47,552 nt of DNA from Nocardia wallacei (GCF_029868745.1 NZ_JARWOP010000282.1:1-47552); one strand, 5' to 3'; positions 27,929-36,892 are shown, counted from the first letter of the stretch. Program-made: numbers and translations. Notes: generated by a model not told the origin, from the sequence alone.

Positions 27929-29491
27929 ATGGCCGGCGCAGAGACGACGGCCGCCCCGGGGAATCCGCTGCGCCAGGAGAGCGACAAGCGGCTGCCCCGG
28001 ATCGCGGGCCCGTGCAGCATGGTGATCTTCGGTGTCACCGGTGACCTGTCCCGTAAGAAGCTGATGCCGGCCATCTACGACCTCGCGAACCGCGGGCTGC
28101 TCCCGCCCGGGTTCGCGCTGGTCGGCTTCGCCCGCCGGGACTACGCGGACGAGGACTTCGCGAAGGTCGTGCTGGAGGCGGTGAAGCAGCACGCGCGCAC
28201 CCCGTTCCGGCAGGAGGTCTGGGAACAGCTCTCCGAGGGAATCCGCTTCGTGCAGGGCACCTTCGAGGACGACGCCGCCTTCTCCCAGCTGGCGGCGACG
28301 CTCAAACAGCTCGACCACGACCGCGGCACCGGCGGCAATCACGCCTTCTACCTGTCGATTCCGCCGAACGCGTTTCCCCTTGTGCTGCAACAGCTTTCCC
28401 GCACCGGCCTGGCGCAGCCGCCGGATCCGGGTGAGGGACGCCAGAAGCCGTGGCGGCGGGTCGTCATCGAGAAGCCGTTCGGGCACGACCTGCAGAGCGC
28501 GCAGGAACTCAACGCCCTGGTCAACCGGGTGTTCCCCGAGGAGACGGTGTTCCGCATCGATCACTACCTCGGCAAGGAGACGGTGCAGAACCTGCTGGCG
28601 CTGCGCTTCGCGAACGAGATGTTCGAGCCCATCTGGAGTTCCAATTTCGTCGACCACGTGCAGATCACGATGGCCGAGGACATCGGATTGGGCGGGCGCG
28701 CAGGCTATTACGACGGCATCGGCGCGGCGCGCGACGTCATCCAGAACCATCTGCTGCAACTGCTGGCGCTGACCACGATGGAGGATCCGGTCAGCTTCCA
28801 GCCGCGGCAGTTGCAGATCGAGAAGCTCAAGGTGCTCTCGGCGACCAAGCTCGTGGAGCCGCTCGACGAGACCACCGCCCGCGGCCAGTACACCGAGGGC
28901 TGGCAGGGCAGCGAGAAGGTGGTGGGCCTGCTGCAGGAGGAGGGTTTCGATCCCAACTCCCGCACCGAGACCTACGCCGCGATCACGCTGAACGTCGACA
29001 CGCGGCGCTGGGCGGGCGTGCCGTTCTACCTGCGCACCGGAAAACGCCTGGGCCGCAGGGTCACCGAGATCGCGGTGATGTTCAAACGCGCGCCGCACCT
29101 GCCGTTCGACCAGACCATGACCGAGGAGCTGGGGCAGAACGCCCTGGTGATCCGGGTGCAGCCGGACGAGGGCATCACGCTGCGGTTCGGGTCCAAGGTG
29201 CCCGGGTCGAGCATGGAGGTCCGGGACGTCAACATGGATTTCAGCTACGGCGAGTCGTTCACCGAATCCTCGCCGGAGGCCTACGAGCGGCTGATCCTCG
29301 ACATGCTGCTCGGCGAGCCGTCGCTGTTCCCCGTCAACGAGGAGGTCGAATTGTCCTGGCGCATCCTCGATCCCGTGCTCGAGCACTGGCACGCCGACGG
29401 CAAACCCGAGCCGTACGAGGCGGGCACCTGGGGTCCGGCGTCGGCCGACGAGATGCTTGCCCGCACCGGGCGGGAATGGCGGCGGCCGTGA
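27929..29491 (+). CDS. zwf: Glucose-6-phosphate 1-dehydrogenase
   Basis: A 520-residue enzyme of the first, NADP-reducing step of the oxidative pentose-phosphate pathway. The nucleotide loop FGVTGDLSRKKLMPAIY and the substrate and catalytic motif RIDHYLGKETVQN are intact. It starts four bases after the tal stop and its TGA overlaps the GTG of opcA, so translation is coupled with OpcA, its assembly partner in actinobacteria. Confidence 0.97.
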   Translation: MAGAETTAAPGNPLRQESDKRLPRIAGPCSMVIFGVTGDLSRKKLMPAIYDLANRGLLPPGFALVGFARRDYADEDFAKVVLEAVKQHARTPFRQEVWEQLSEGIRFVQGTFEDDAAFSQLAATLKQLDHDRGTGGNHAFYLSIPPNAFPLVLQQLSRTGLAQPPDPGEGRQKPWRRVVIEKPFGHDLQSAQELNALVNRVFPEETVFRIDHYLGKETVQNLLALRFANEMFEPIWSSNFVDHVQITMAEDIGLGGRAGYYDGIGAARDVIQNHLLQLLALTTMEDPVSFQPRQLQIEKLKVLSATKLVEPLDETTARGQYTEGWQGSEKVVGLLQEEGFDPNSRTETYAAITLNVDTRRWAGVPFYLRTGKRLGRRVTEIAVMFKRAPHLPFDQTMTEELGQNALVIRVQPDEGITLRFGSKVPGSSMEVRDVNMDFSYGESFTESSPEAYERLILDMLLGEPSLFPVNEEVELSWRILDPVLEHWHADGKPEPYEAGTWGPASADEMLARTGREWRRP

Positions 29492-30396
29492 TCGTCGACA
29501 TGCCCACGACCGACACCCGATCGGTCGCCAAACGCCTGGTGAAGCTGCGGGAGAGCAACGGCGTCATCACCACCGGCCGGGTGCTCACGCTGGTGGTCTG
29601 CACGCTGGACAGCTCCGAGGCCGAGGACGCCATCGACGCCGCCAACGACGCCAGCCGCGAACACCCTTGCCGCGTCATCGTTCTCGCGCGCGGTGACCGG
29701 TTCGCCGAGACCAAACTGGACGCCCAGATCCGGGTCGGCGGCGACGCCGGAGCGGCCGAGGTGATAGTGCTCCGGCTACAGGGCGACCTGGTCAATCACG
29801 AGAGCAGCGTGGTGATCCCGTTCCTGCTGCCCGATACCCCGGTGGTGGCGTGGTGGCCGCGCGGGGCGCCGGATTTCCCGTCGAAGGATTCGGTGGGGCG
29901 CCTGGCGATCCGGCGCATCACCGACGCCACCTTCGCCCCCGACCCGCAGGACGCGATCCGCAAGCGGGTCGCCTCGTACGCGCCGGGCAACACCGATCTG
30001 GCGTGGAGCCGGATCACGTACTGGCGCGCGCTGCTCGCCGCCGCGCTGGACGAACCGCCCTACGAGGCGGTCGAATCGGTGACGGTGTCGGGGCTGCGCG
30101 AGGAACCGGCGCTGGACATCCTGGCCGGGTGGCTGGCGGCCCGGCTGAACTGCCCCGTGCGGCGGCACACCGGCGAACTGCGGGTCGAACTGCACCGCCC
30201 GACGGTCTCGATCGCGATCTCGCGGCCCCAGACGGGCCGCACGGCAACGCTTTCCCGCACCGGCGAACCGGACCAGCGCTTCGCCCTGGCGCGCCGCGAG
30301 ACCAAGGACTGCCTCGCCGAGGAACTGCGCCGCCTGGACGATGACGAGATCTACGCCGAGGCCCTGTCGGGAATCGAGAAGGTGACCTACGAGTGA
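29488..30396 (+). CDS. opcA: Glucose-6-phosphate dehydrogenase assembly protein OpcA
   Basis: A 302-residue protein that helps assemble or activate Zwf. The characteristic N-terminus (MIVD-x-P...LVKLRESNGVITTGRVLTLVV), the segment FLLPDTPVVAWWPRGAP and the following conserved Arg/Asp-rich segments fit actinobacterial and cyanobacterial OpcA. GTG 29488 overlaps the zwf stop (GTGA). The gene lies between zwf and pgl, its usual place in this phylum. Confidence 0.95.
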   Translation: MIVDMPTTDTRSVAKRLVKLRESNGVITTGRVLTLVVCTLDSSEAEDAIDAANDASREHPCRVIVLARGDRFAETKLDAQIRVGGDAGAAEVIVLRLQGDLVNHESSVVIPFLLPDTPVVAWWPRGAPDFPSKDSVGRLAIRRITDATFAPDPQDAIRKRVASYAPGNTDLAWSRITYWRALLAAALDEPPYEAVESVTVSGLREEPALDILAGWLAARLNCPVRRHTGELRVELHRPTVSIAISRPQTGRTATLSRTGEPDQRFALARRETKDCLAEELRRLDDDEIYAEALSGIEKVTYE

Positions 30397-30419
30397 GTCC
30401 AGTCGGACAGGAGTGACCG

Positions 30420-31154
30420 ATGAGTGAGACCCATGTCGAAATCTTCTCCGGCACGACGGAACTGGTGGCCGCGGCGGCCGCGAAGTTCGTCGCGGTGGTG
30501 ACCGCGGCCCAGGCGGCGCGGGGGTCGGCGGCGGTGGTGCTGACCGGGGGCGGGACCGGCATCGGGCTGCTGGAGCTGGTCCGGAAGGAACCCGGCGATA
30601 TCGACTGGTCGCGGCTGGACGTGTTCTGGGGCGACGAAAGGTTCGTGCCCGCAGGCGATTCCGAGCGCAACGACCTGCAAGCCCGGCAGGCGCTGCTGGA
30701 CCACGTCCCGGTGGATCCGGCGCGCGTACATCCGGTCGCGGCCTCCGACGGCGAGTACCCGGACCCGGTCGAGGCCGCCGCGGAGTACTCGGCGGCGGTG
30801 CACGCCCACCTGTCCGAGCACGGCGCCTTCGACCTGCACCTGCTCGGCATGGGCGGCGAGGGTCACGTCAACTCGCTGTTCCCGCACACCGACGCCGTCC
30901 GCGAGGACCACGAACTCGTTGTCGCCGTGACGAATTCGCCGAAACCGCCGCCGGTCCGGGTCACCCTCACCCTCCCGGCTGTCCGCCGCAGCCGCCACGT
31001 GGTGCTGGTAGTCGGCGGCGAGGCCAAGGCCGAAGCCGTCGCCGCGGCTCTTGCCGGCGCCGACCCCGCCGACATCCCCGCCGCCGGTGCGCAAGGCAGC
31101 GAGAGCACCACATGGCTGCTCGACACCCCTGCCGCCGCACAGCTCCCCCGCTGA
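30420..31154 (+). CDS. pgl: 6-phosphogluconolactonase
   Basis: A 244-residue enzyme hydrolysing 6-phosphoglucono-lactone, the product of Zwf. Family features include VLTGGGTGIGLLELV near residue 41, VFWGDERFVP and the catalytic HLLGMGGEGHVNSLFPH with its His. It is the last gene of the tkt operon, 23 bp after opcA, with ATG 30420. A 6-phosphogluconate dehydrogenase gene is not in this window. Confidence 0.96.
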   Translation: MSETHVEIFSGTTELVAAAAAKFVAVVTAAQAARGSAAVVLTGGGTGIGLLELVRKEPGDIDWSRLDVFWGDERFVPAGDSERNDLQARQALLDHVPVDPARVHPVAASDGEYPDPVEAAAEYSAAVHAHLSEHGAFDLHLLGMGGEGHVNSLFPHTDAVREDHELVVAVTNSPKPPPVRVTLTLPAVRRSRHVVLVVGGEAKAEAVAAALAGADPADIPAAGAQGSESTTWLLDTPAAAQLPR

Positions 31155-31206
31155 CCTCACCGCGGCAGCTTTCCGGTAGCGCGATGGCAATCGATAGGCT
31201 CGGCGT

Positions 31207-31314
31207 ATGCCGTTGATCGAGGTGACGTATGGGCCGGGCGTTCCGGGAGCCACTTTGCGGGAGCTGGGTGAGCGGCTGCACCGCGATATCGCGGCGTGGG
31301 AGCAGAGCGAGTGA
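31207..31314 (+). pseudogene. Truncated 4-oxalocrotonate-tautomerase-like gene
   Basis: This encodes 35 residues: MPLIEVTYGPGVPG followed by a helix (TLRELGERLHRDIAAWEQ). The opening Met-Pro and first strand match tautomerase-superfamily proteins, where Pro1 is catalytic, but the protein stops after the first helix, half the normal 60-130 residues. Its TGA overlaps the GTG of the nitroreductase gene. It looks like a decayed or truncated tautomerase, now perhaps serving translational coupling. Confidence 0.55.
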
Positions 31315-31811
31315 GCAGGACGTTGCGCTCGGTACGGCATTTCCTTCCCACCGCGGTACCGCGGTCGGACGTCGAACGGATCATCGACGTGGCGCGGTGG
31401 ACCGGATCCGCGCGCAATCGCCAGCCCTGGCGGTTCGTCGCGGTGACCGGTCCCGAGGTGCGCCGGGACCTGTCCCGGTGCGGCAACTTCGCCCTGCACC
31501 TCGCCGACGCCCCGCTGGTGCTCGTGCTGCTCTCGCACGACAACGGTTTCGCCGACACCGAATTCGACATGGGCCGCGTCGCGCAGTCGATCTGTCTCGC
31601 CGCCGACGACCTCGGCCTGGGTACCTGCCTCACGACATTCCATCCTGACGACAATGTCCGCCGTGCCGCCCGCCTCGTCGGCGCGCCACCCGGCTGGCTG
31701 GCGCGCCATGCCGTCGCGATGGGATATCCGGCGCCCGCCCCGAACTCGGCGCCCACCGCGATCCCCCGCGGACGCCTTCCGGTCGCGGACCTACTGACCT
31801 GGATCTCCTGA
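31311..31811 (+). CDS. Nitroreductase-family flavoprotein
   Basis: A 166-residue member of the FMN-dependent nitroreductase fold, seen in SVRHFLPTAVPRSDVERIID, the FMN-binding ARWTGSARNRQPWRFVAVTG and the C-terminal DLGLGTCLTTFHP. It is likely a NAD(P)H-dependent reductase; the substrate is unknown. GTG 31311 overlaps the stop of the tautomerase-like fragment. Its 3' end overlaps the convergent hydrolase gene by 21 bp. Confidence 0.82.
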   Translation: MSRTLRSVRHFLPTAVPRSDVERIIDVARWTGSARNRQPWRFVAVTGPEVRRDLSRCGNFALHLADAPLVLVLLSHDNGFADTEFDMGRVAQSICLAADDLGLGTCLTTFHPDDNVRRAARLVGAPPGWLARHAVAMGYPAPAPNSAPTAIPRGRLPVADLLTWIS

Positions 31812-32768
31812 CCGGTGCGCGGCGAGGTGAGCGATGAGGAAGTCGTTCACCGCACCCGTGCGTTCCAGTTGCACCAGATGCCCTGCGCCCGCGACCTTTT
31901 CGACGGCACGAAGATCGGTGACGTGCGCCCGCAGGGTGGCGAGCGGGTCGCGACCGCTGAAACCCTCCATGTCCGGGTCGTTCTCGCCGTAGAGGAAGTA
32001 CGTGGGCACGGGGACGGTGGTCGGCAGGCCGGCCGTCAGCTCCCAGTTGCGGTCCAGGGCGCGGTACCAGGTGAGCCCGCCGGTGAAGCCGGTCTGCTCG
32101 AATTCCTTTGCCAGAACCTCGAATTCACCCTCGGCGAGCCAGGTCCACGGCAGTGCGGGCGCCTCCGGCAGCACGTCGAGGTAGCCCAGGCCCGGCGGGT
32201 TCTTCCAGGTGTCGAGATAGTGGTAGTCGCCGCTGAGCGCGTAGAAGACCCGGGCGAGGAACTCCCGCGGGCGCGCGGCGAGTTCGGCGTCCGCCACACC
32301 GGGCGTCTGGAAGTACGACAGATGCAGAAAGTGCCGTTCGGCCGCCTTGGTCCAGAACGCCGACGGGGGCTTGGGCGGACGCGGGGCGAACGGGTTGTTC
32401 AGCACGAACACCGCGTCGACGCGTTCCGGCGCGCGCAAAGCCAGCTCCCACACCAGTTGCGCGCCGAAATCCAGCCCGACGAAGACCGCGCGCTCGGCGC
32501 CGATATCGTCCAGCAGCCCGAGCAGATCGCCGATCACGGCGCGGTTGGTGTGCGCCTCGACGCCCTCCGGCGCCTCGGTCCGGCCGTATCCGCGCAGGTC
32601 GGGAGCGATGGCCCGATAACCGGCCGCGGCCACCGCCGCCAGCTGCCGATGCCAGACGAACCACCCGTGCGGGAAGCCGTGGCAGAAGACGACCGGATAC
32701 CCCGTCCCCTGCTCGGCGACATGCAACCGGACGCCGTTGGTCTCCACGAACCGATGTGTCGGCTCCAC
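31791..32768 (-). CDS. Epoxide-hydrolase-like alpha/beta hydrolase
   Basis: A 325-residue alpha/beta hydrolase. HGFPHGWFVW carries the oxyanion motif HGxP typical of epoxide hydrolases, the nucleophile elbow is GLDFG with Asp instead of Ser, and a cap domain follows with Tyr residues. The charge-relay His lies in AGAGHLVQLE. This combination points to an epoxide hydrolase or haloalkane-dehalogenase-type enzyme. GTG 32768 has GGGAGG upstream. It diverges from the SDR gene across a KstR-like box, so a role in sterol or steroid breakdown is plausible. Confidence 0.85.
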   Translation of the reverse strand: MEPTHRFVETNGVRLHVAEQGTGYPVVFCHGFPHGWFVWHRQLAAVAAAGYRAIAPDLRGYGRTEAPEGVEAHTNRAVIGDLLGLLDDIGAERAVFVGLDFGAQLVWELALRAPERVDAVFVLNNPFAPRPPKPPSAFWTKAAERHFLHLSYFQTPGVADAELAARPREFLARVFYALSGDYHYLDTWKNPPGLGYLDVLPEAPALPWTWLAEGEFEVLAKEFEQTGFTGGLTWYRALDRNWELTAGLPTTVPVPTYFLYGENDPDMEGFSGRDPLATLRAHVTDLRAVEKVAGAGHLVQLERTGAVNDFLIAHLAAHRSGDPGQ

Positions 32769-32784
32769 TACGCCTCCCAAGGAC

Positions 32785-32798
32785 TAGAACGTGTTCTT
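32785..32798. promoter_or_regulatory. KstR-like operator
   Basis: TAGAACGTGTTCTT matches the mycobacterial KstR consensus TnnAACnnGTTnnA at all fixed positions but the last. AGAAC and GTTCT form the perfect arms. It lies in the 54-bp spacer between the divergent epoxide-hydrolase-like and SDR genes, where a repressor would control both. Confidence 0.65.
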
Positions 32799-32822
32799 GT
32801 TTCACGGTAGTGTCCCGAAGTC

Positions 32823-33662
32823 GTGAACGGAATACTCAGCGGGCGGGTCGCGGTCGTGACCGGGGCCAGCCGCGGCATCGGCAAGGGCATCGCACTGGAG
32901 CTGGGTGCGGCGGGCGCGACGGTGTACGTCACCGGCCGGTCGGCGACGCCGGGCCGGCTGCCGGGCACGGTCACCGAGACCGCGGAGCGCATCGGCGAAC
33001 TGGGCGGGACCGGCGTGCCGATCGTCTGCGACCATCGCGACGACGACGCCGTGGCCGCGCTGTTCGCGCGGGTCCGCGCCGATCAGGGCCGCCTCGACGT
33101 GCTGGTGAACAATGTCTACAACGCGCCCGCGTCGGCGCGCTGGCTGGGCAAGCCGTTCTGGGAGGTGCCGCCCGAGGCGTGGGACGAGAGCTTCGATATC
33201 GGCGTGCGATCTCATTATGTGGCAAGTCATTTCGCCGCGCCGCTGCTGATCGACAACGACGGGCTGATCGTCTCGATCTCCTCCCCCGGCGCCGAGCACT
33301 ACACCCACAACGCCGTGTACGGCGTCGCGAAGACCGCCGTCGATCGCCTCACCGCCGATATGGCGCACGAACTCGCCGGCACCGGCGTCACCGCGGTGTC
33401 GCTGTGGCCCGGCATCGTCGATACCGAACTCTTGCAGATGGTTCCGCCAGACGCCGACGGCCGCCGCCTGATCACCCTGCCGGGCGAGGGCGCCTTCGAT
33501 CTGAACGACGCGGAGACGCCGCATTTCCCGGGCCGCGCCGTCGTCGCCCTGGCACACGACCCGGACCGCCGCAGTCGCACCGGAAAACCCTGGCGCGTAG
33601 CCGATCTCGCCGAGGCGTACGGCTTCACCGATATCGACGGGCGGGTGCCGCGCACCGGATAG
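32823..33662 (+). CDS. Short-chain dehydrogenase/reductase (DHRS1-like)
   Basis: A 279-residue SDR. TGASRGIGKGIALELG is the nucleotide site, NNVYN the structural motif, SISSPG and Y-x3-K (YGVAKTAVDR) the catalytic residues. The insert DTELLQMVPPDADGRRLI after the LWPGIV strand resembles the DHRS1 subgroup. GTG 32823. It probably oxidises or reduces a hydroxyl or keto group on a hydrophobic substrate. Control by a KstR-type site is shared with the divergent hydrolase. Confidence 0.9.
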   Translation: MNGILSGRVAVVTGASRGIGKGIALELGAAGATVYVTGRSATPGRLPGTVTETAERIGELGGTGVPIVCDHRDDDAVAALFARVRADQGRLDVLVNNVYNAPASARWLGKPFWEVPPEAWDESFDIGVRSHYVASHFAAPLLIDNDGLIVSISSPGAEHYTHNAVYGVAKTAVDRLTADMAHELAGTGVTAVSLWPGIVDTELLQMVPPDADGRRLITLPGEGAFDLNDAETPHFPGRAVVALAHDPDRRSRTGKPWRVADLAEAYGFTDIDGRVPRTG

Positions 33663-33701
33663 CACGGGGAGTCGCCGGCCCTCCGGCTCTTGCGGCGGCT
33701 A

Positions 33702-33724
33702 TATCGTAAGATATATCTTCGATA
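33702..33724. promoter_or_regulatory. Putative PadR autoregulatory operator
   Basis: TATCG (33702-33706), the perfect palindrome AAGATATATCTT (33708-33719) and CGATA (33720-33724) form a long near-symmetrical site, with one extra base on the left. It ends one base before the ATG of the PadR gene and is strikingly AT-rich for this genome. Confidence 0.65.
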
Positions 33725-33725
33725 C

Positions 33726-34277
33726 ATGAACCCACGACGGTTCGCCGAGCGCGGCGGATTCGGTCCGGGGCGCTTCTTCGGACCCGGGGAGCTGCGACTG
33801 GCCCTGCTCGCGCTGCTCGCCGAGCAGTACGGACACGGCTACGAGCTGATGTCGCGGCTGGAGGAGCGCTGCGGCGGTGCGTACCGCCCCAGCGCGGGCG
33901 CCGTCTACCCCACCCTGCAGCAGCTCGAGGACGAGGGCTTGGCCACCGTCGAAAGCGACAGCGGCCGAAAGGTTTTCCACATCACGGCCACCGGCCGGGA
34001 GGAGGTCCGCACCCACCGGGCCGAACTGGAGCGCATCTGGGCCCGCGCGACCCGGCGCGGCGAGTGGGGCATGTTCCGCGACCCCGACGCCGCCGAAATC
34101 CTCGCCCCCGCCCTGCGCCTGTTCAAGACCGCGGCGTCGACCATCGCCCACTCGCACGGCGACCCGGAGGTGGTCGAGCGAGTGCGCGAGATCCTCGTCG
34201 CCGCGACACACGAACTCGCGCACCTGAAGTCGGATACGCGCCGACACCACCGGCGCCGACGTCGATCCCGCGACTGA
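33726..34277 (+). CDS. PadR-family transcriptional regulator
   Basis: A 183-residue regulator. After a Gly/Phe/Arg-rich start, the winged-helix PadR domain (LRLALLALLAEQYGHGYELM ... SAGAVYPTLQQLEDEGLATV) covers about residues 18-95, followed by a helical dimerisation arm and a very basic tail. The ATG lies immediately after its probable operator, so the transcript may be leaderless or the repressor may block the start. A siderophore-interacting protein gene follows 41 bp later and is the likely target. Confidence 0.9.
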   Translation: MNPRRFAERGGFGPGRFFGPGELRLALLALLAEQYGHGYELMSRLEERCGGAYRPSAGAVYPTLQQLEDEGLATVESDSGRKVFHITATGREEVRTHRAELERIWARATRRGEWGMFRDPDAAEILAPALRLFKTAASTIAHSHGDPEVVERVREILVAATHELAHLKSDTRRHHRRRRRSRD

Positions 34278-34318
34278 CCGCCCCGACACCCGCTCCCGAC
34301 ACGATCCGAGGCGTACCC

Positions 34319-35107
34319 ATGACCCACTCGCCCCAGCCCGCCTCCTCCGACACCGAACCGCCCGTGCCGCAACCTGTCCCACCGGGGCCACGCAACCTGC
34401 GCACCCGCCTGCTCGACCTGTTCGTCACGACCGCCACCGTGCTCGAGGCCGCGCCGATTGCGGCCCGCATGCGCCGGTTCCGGCTCGGCGGCGAGGCGCT
34501 GGGCAGCCTGAAATTCGTTCCCGGGCAACAGCTCCGGATACTCACCGGAACCGAAGGCCGAGTCGGCGACCCGCGCACCTACTCGGTGTGGCATTTCGAC
34601 CCGGCCGCCGCCGTCCTCGACCTGTGTGTACTGGACCACGGCGAGGGCCCCGGCTCCCGCTGGGGTCGCGCGGTCGAGGTCGGCGATCAGGTGCGATTCC
34701 GGGGCCCGACCGGCTCGTTCACCCTGCGCGCCGACGCGCCGTACCATCTGTTCGCCGGTGAGGAGACGGCCGCGGTCGCCTTCGGGGCCATGCTGGCCGC
34801 CCTGCCGGACGATGCCCCGGTGTACGGCGCCGTCGAGACCGCGACGGCGGCGGACCGGCTCCCGCTCCCCCGTGCCGCCGACCTGTCGCACCCGCTGCGC
34901 GGCACGGCCTCGGCCGCCTCTTCGCAAGTACTGGTCGACGCGGTGCGCGACCTCCGGCTGCCGGACGCTCCCGGCGTCGCCTACCTCGCGGGCGAGGCCC
35001 GCACCATCCAGTCGCTCCGCCGCCATCTGGTCGAGGAACGCGGCTGGCCGCGCAAATCCGTTGTGATGAAGCCGTTCTGGACGCCGGGAAAGAAGGGACT
35101 CGAGTAG
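34319..35107 (+). CDS. Siderophore-interacting protein (FAD-dependent ferric-siderophore reductase)
   Basis: A 262-residue member of the ViuB/SIP family. The FAD motif RTYSVW, then LDHGEGPGSRWG, and the C-terminal signature GWPRKSVVMKPFWTPGKKG are all family marks. It reduces ferric siderophores, or accepts electrons from NAD(P)H, to release iron. It is preceded by PadR and followed by an unrelated hydrolase. No transporter or siderophore synthesis gene is present here. I see no iron (IdeR) box. Confidence 0.88.
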   Translation: MTHSPQPASSDTEPPVPQPVPPGPRNLRTRLLDLFVTTATVLEAAPIAARMRRFRLGGEALGSLKFVPGQQLRILTGTEGRVGDPRTYSVWHFDPAAAVLDLCVLDHGEGPGSRWGRAVEVGDQVRFRGPTGSFTLRADAPYHLFAGEETAAVAFGAMLAALPDDAPVYGAVETATAADRLPLPRAADLSHPLRGTASAASSQVLVDAVRDLRLPDAPGVAYLAGEARTIQSLRRHLVEERGWPRKSVVMKPFWTPGKKGLE

Positions 35108-35139
35108 CCGATCGGTTGCCTGCCGCTACGCTGCTTGGT

Positions 35140-36054
35140 ATGGCGACCGACCATTTGTTCCTCGAACCCAATATCGGCAAGCCCAACCGCAGGGTCGGGT
35201 ACTTCGCGAATCAGGAGGCGTTCGACCGGTTCGCCGACGCCTATCTCGACGGTATGGACACCCTGCCCGAGCCGCACGAAACTCGCGCGGTGTCAACTAC
35301 TTTCGGTCCGGTGCGGGCGTATCGCTTCGGCGATCGCCCCGGCACGCCGGTGGTACTGCTGTCCGGGCGCCAGGCCTCCACCCCGATGTGGCGCGCCAAT
35401 CTGCCCGGGCTGGTCGCCGAGCGCACGGTGTGGTCGCTGGACAGCATCGGCGAACCCGGAGCGAGCACGCAGGAGGTGCCGCTGACCGACGGCTCCGACC
35501 AGGCGATGTGGGTCGCGGAGACGCTGGCCGGGCTCCGGATCGAGCGCGCCCACCTGATCGGCGTCAGCATCGGCGGCTGGCTGGCCACGCAGGTCGCGAT
35601 CCATCGCCCGGAGCGGGTGGCCTCGGTGACCCTGCTCGATCCCGCGAATACCTTTGCGCCACTGACCTGGAAGATGATCGCCGTCTCGCTGGGCAGCGTG
35701 ATCCCGGGCATGCCGATGGCCCTGCGGCACCGTCTGCTCGGCTGGATCTCCGGCGGTGCCCGCAGCGACGATTCGGTGCCGGAAGGCCGCCTGATCGCCT
35801 CCGGGATGCGCGATTTCCATTCGGAACAGCCGCAGCCCGCGCGCCCGACCGAGGAGGAACTGCTCGGGATTTCGGTGCCGGTCCTCGCCGTCATCGGCGG
35901 ACGCAGCATCGTGCACGACGCCGAGCGGGCGGCGGCCACCGCCCGCCGGATCCCCGGCGCTCAGGTCGAGCTCTGGCCCGCCGCCTCGCACGCGGTGAAC
36001 GGCGAGTTCCCGGACCGCATCGCCCGCCGCTTCCACGCCTTCGCCCGGCCCTGA
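35140..36054 (+). CDS. Alpha/beta hydrolase, Ser-type
   Basis: A 304-residue alpha/beta hydrolase. The nucleophile elbow is GVSIGG with Ser; late in the chain, VIGGRSIVHD supplies the acid and ASHAVNGEF the His. The first 60 residues form an extended start without signal peptide. HGxx is not in the usual place: LLSGRQASTPMW replaces the common HG oxyanion loop, as in some proline-iminopeptidase-like or carboxylesterase relatives. Start ATG 35140. Substrate unknown. Confidence 0.85.
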   Translation: MATDHLFLEPNIGKPNRRVGYFANQEAFDRFADAYLDGMDTLPEPHETRAVSTTFGPVRAYRFGDRPGTPVVLLSGRQASTPMWRANLPGLVAERTVWSLDSIGEPGASTQEVPLTDGSDQAMWVAETLAGLRIERAHLIGVSIGGWLATQVAIHRPERVASVTLLDPANTFAPLTWKMIAVSLGSVIPGMPMALRHRLLGWISGGARSDDSVPEGRLIASGMRDFHSEQPQPARPTEEELLGISVPVLAVIGGRSIVHDAERAAATARRIPGAQVELWPAASHAVNGEFPDRIARRFHAFARP

Positions 36055-36058
36055 TCGT

Positions 36059-36892
36059 TCAGGCGATCTCGAGGAACCGCTGGACCGAGCGCGAGGGCGC
36101 CGGTGTGGTTCGCCAGATCAGGTAGATCCGGGATGGCGGCGCATCGGCCACATCGACGTAGGCGACGCCCGGATGGGGCGCCCGCGTCCGGGCCAGTTCG
36201 GGGACGCCGCCGATACCGCGCCCGGCCGCCACCAGCTCCAGCCATTCGTCGAAGTTGGTGCAGGTGACGATCTCGCGGCCGGGATCCGGTTGCGGCCAGG
36301 AGGTTTCGTCGATGGTGCCCGATACGGTGTTGACCACCAACGGATAACACGCCAGCTCCTGCCAGCGCAGGCCCGTGGCGCCCGCCAGCGGCGACGACGC
36401 GGCCACCGCCAGCACCCGGCGTTCGGTGCCGATGGTGCGGGCGGCCATATTCTTCGGCAGCCGGATCTCCTTGCGGAACAACGCGATATCGATGGTCCCG
36501 GCGGCGAGCGCGGCGATCGGGTCGTCGACGCGATGGATCTCGACATGCCCGCCGACCGACTCGAAACGAGTGCGCGCGGCGGCGAACCAGCCGTCGGGCA
36601 GCAGCCACGCGAAACCCACCGACACCGCCGAGCGGAGCTGCATGTCGGCGACCGCGGCGTCGAGATCGGCGAGCACGCGGCGCGCGTGCGACAGGAATTC
36701 CGCGCCCTCGGCGGTCAGCTCGAAGCGCCGGGGCGTGCGATCGATCAAACGGCAGTCGAGGATGCGCTCCAACTGCTGGATCGTCCGCGTCAGGGACGGT
36801 TGCGCCAGGTGCAGCCGGTGCGCGGCGCGGGTGTAGTTGCGCTCGTCGCACAGCGCGGCGAACGCACGCAGGTGCCGCAACTCCAGATCCAT
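36059..36892 (-). CDS. LysR-family transcriptional regulator
   Basis: A 277-residue LTTR. The N-terminal winged HTH (LRHLRAFAALCDERNYTRAA ... LHLAQPSLTRTIQQLE) spans about residues 4-62, and the C-terminal part is a periplasmic-binding-like effector domain. ATG 36892 is used; upstream open sequence is non-coding. It diverges from an MFS gene with an ATACG/CGTAT site between them, so it probably controls that transporter and itself. Confidence 0.9.
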   Translation of the reverse strand: MDLELRHLRAFAALCDERNYTRAAHRLHLAQPSLTRTIQQLERILDCRLIDRTPRRFELTAEGAEFLSHARRVLADLDAAVADMQLRSAVSVGFAWLLPDGWFAAARTRFESVGGHVEIHRVDDPIAALAAGTIDIALFRKEIRLPKNMAARTIGTERRVLAVAASSPLAGATGLRWQELACYPLVVNTVSGTIDETSWPQPDPGREIVTCTNFDEWLELVAAGRGIGGVPELARTRAPHPGVAYVDVADAPPSRIYLIWRTTPAPSRSVQRFLEIA

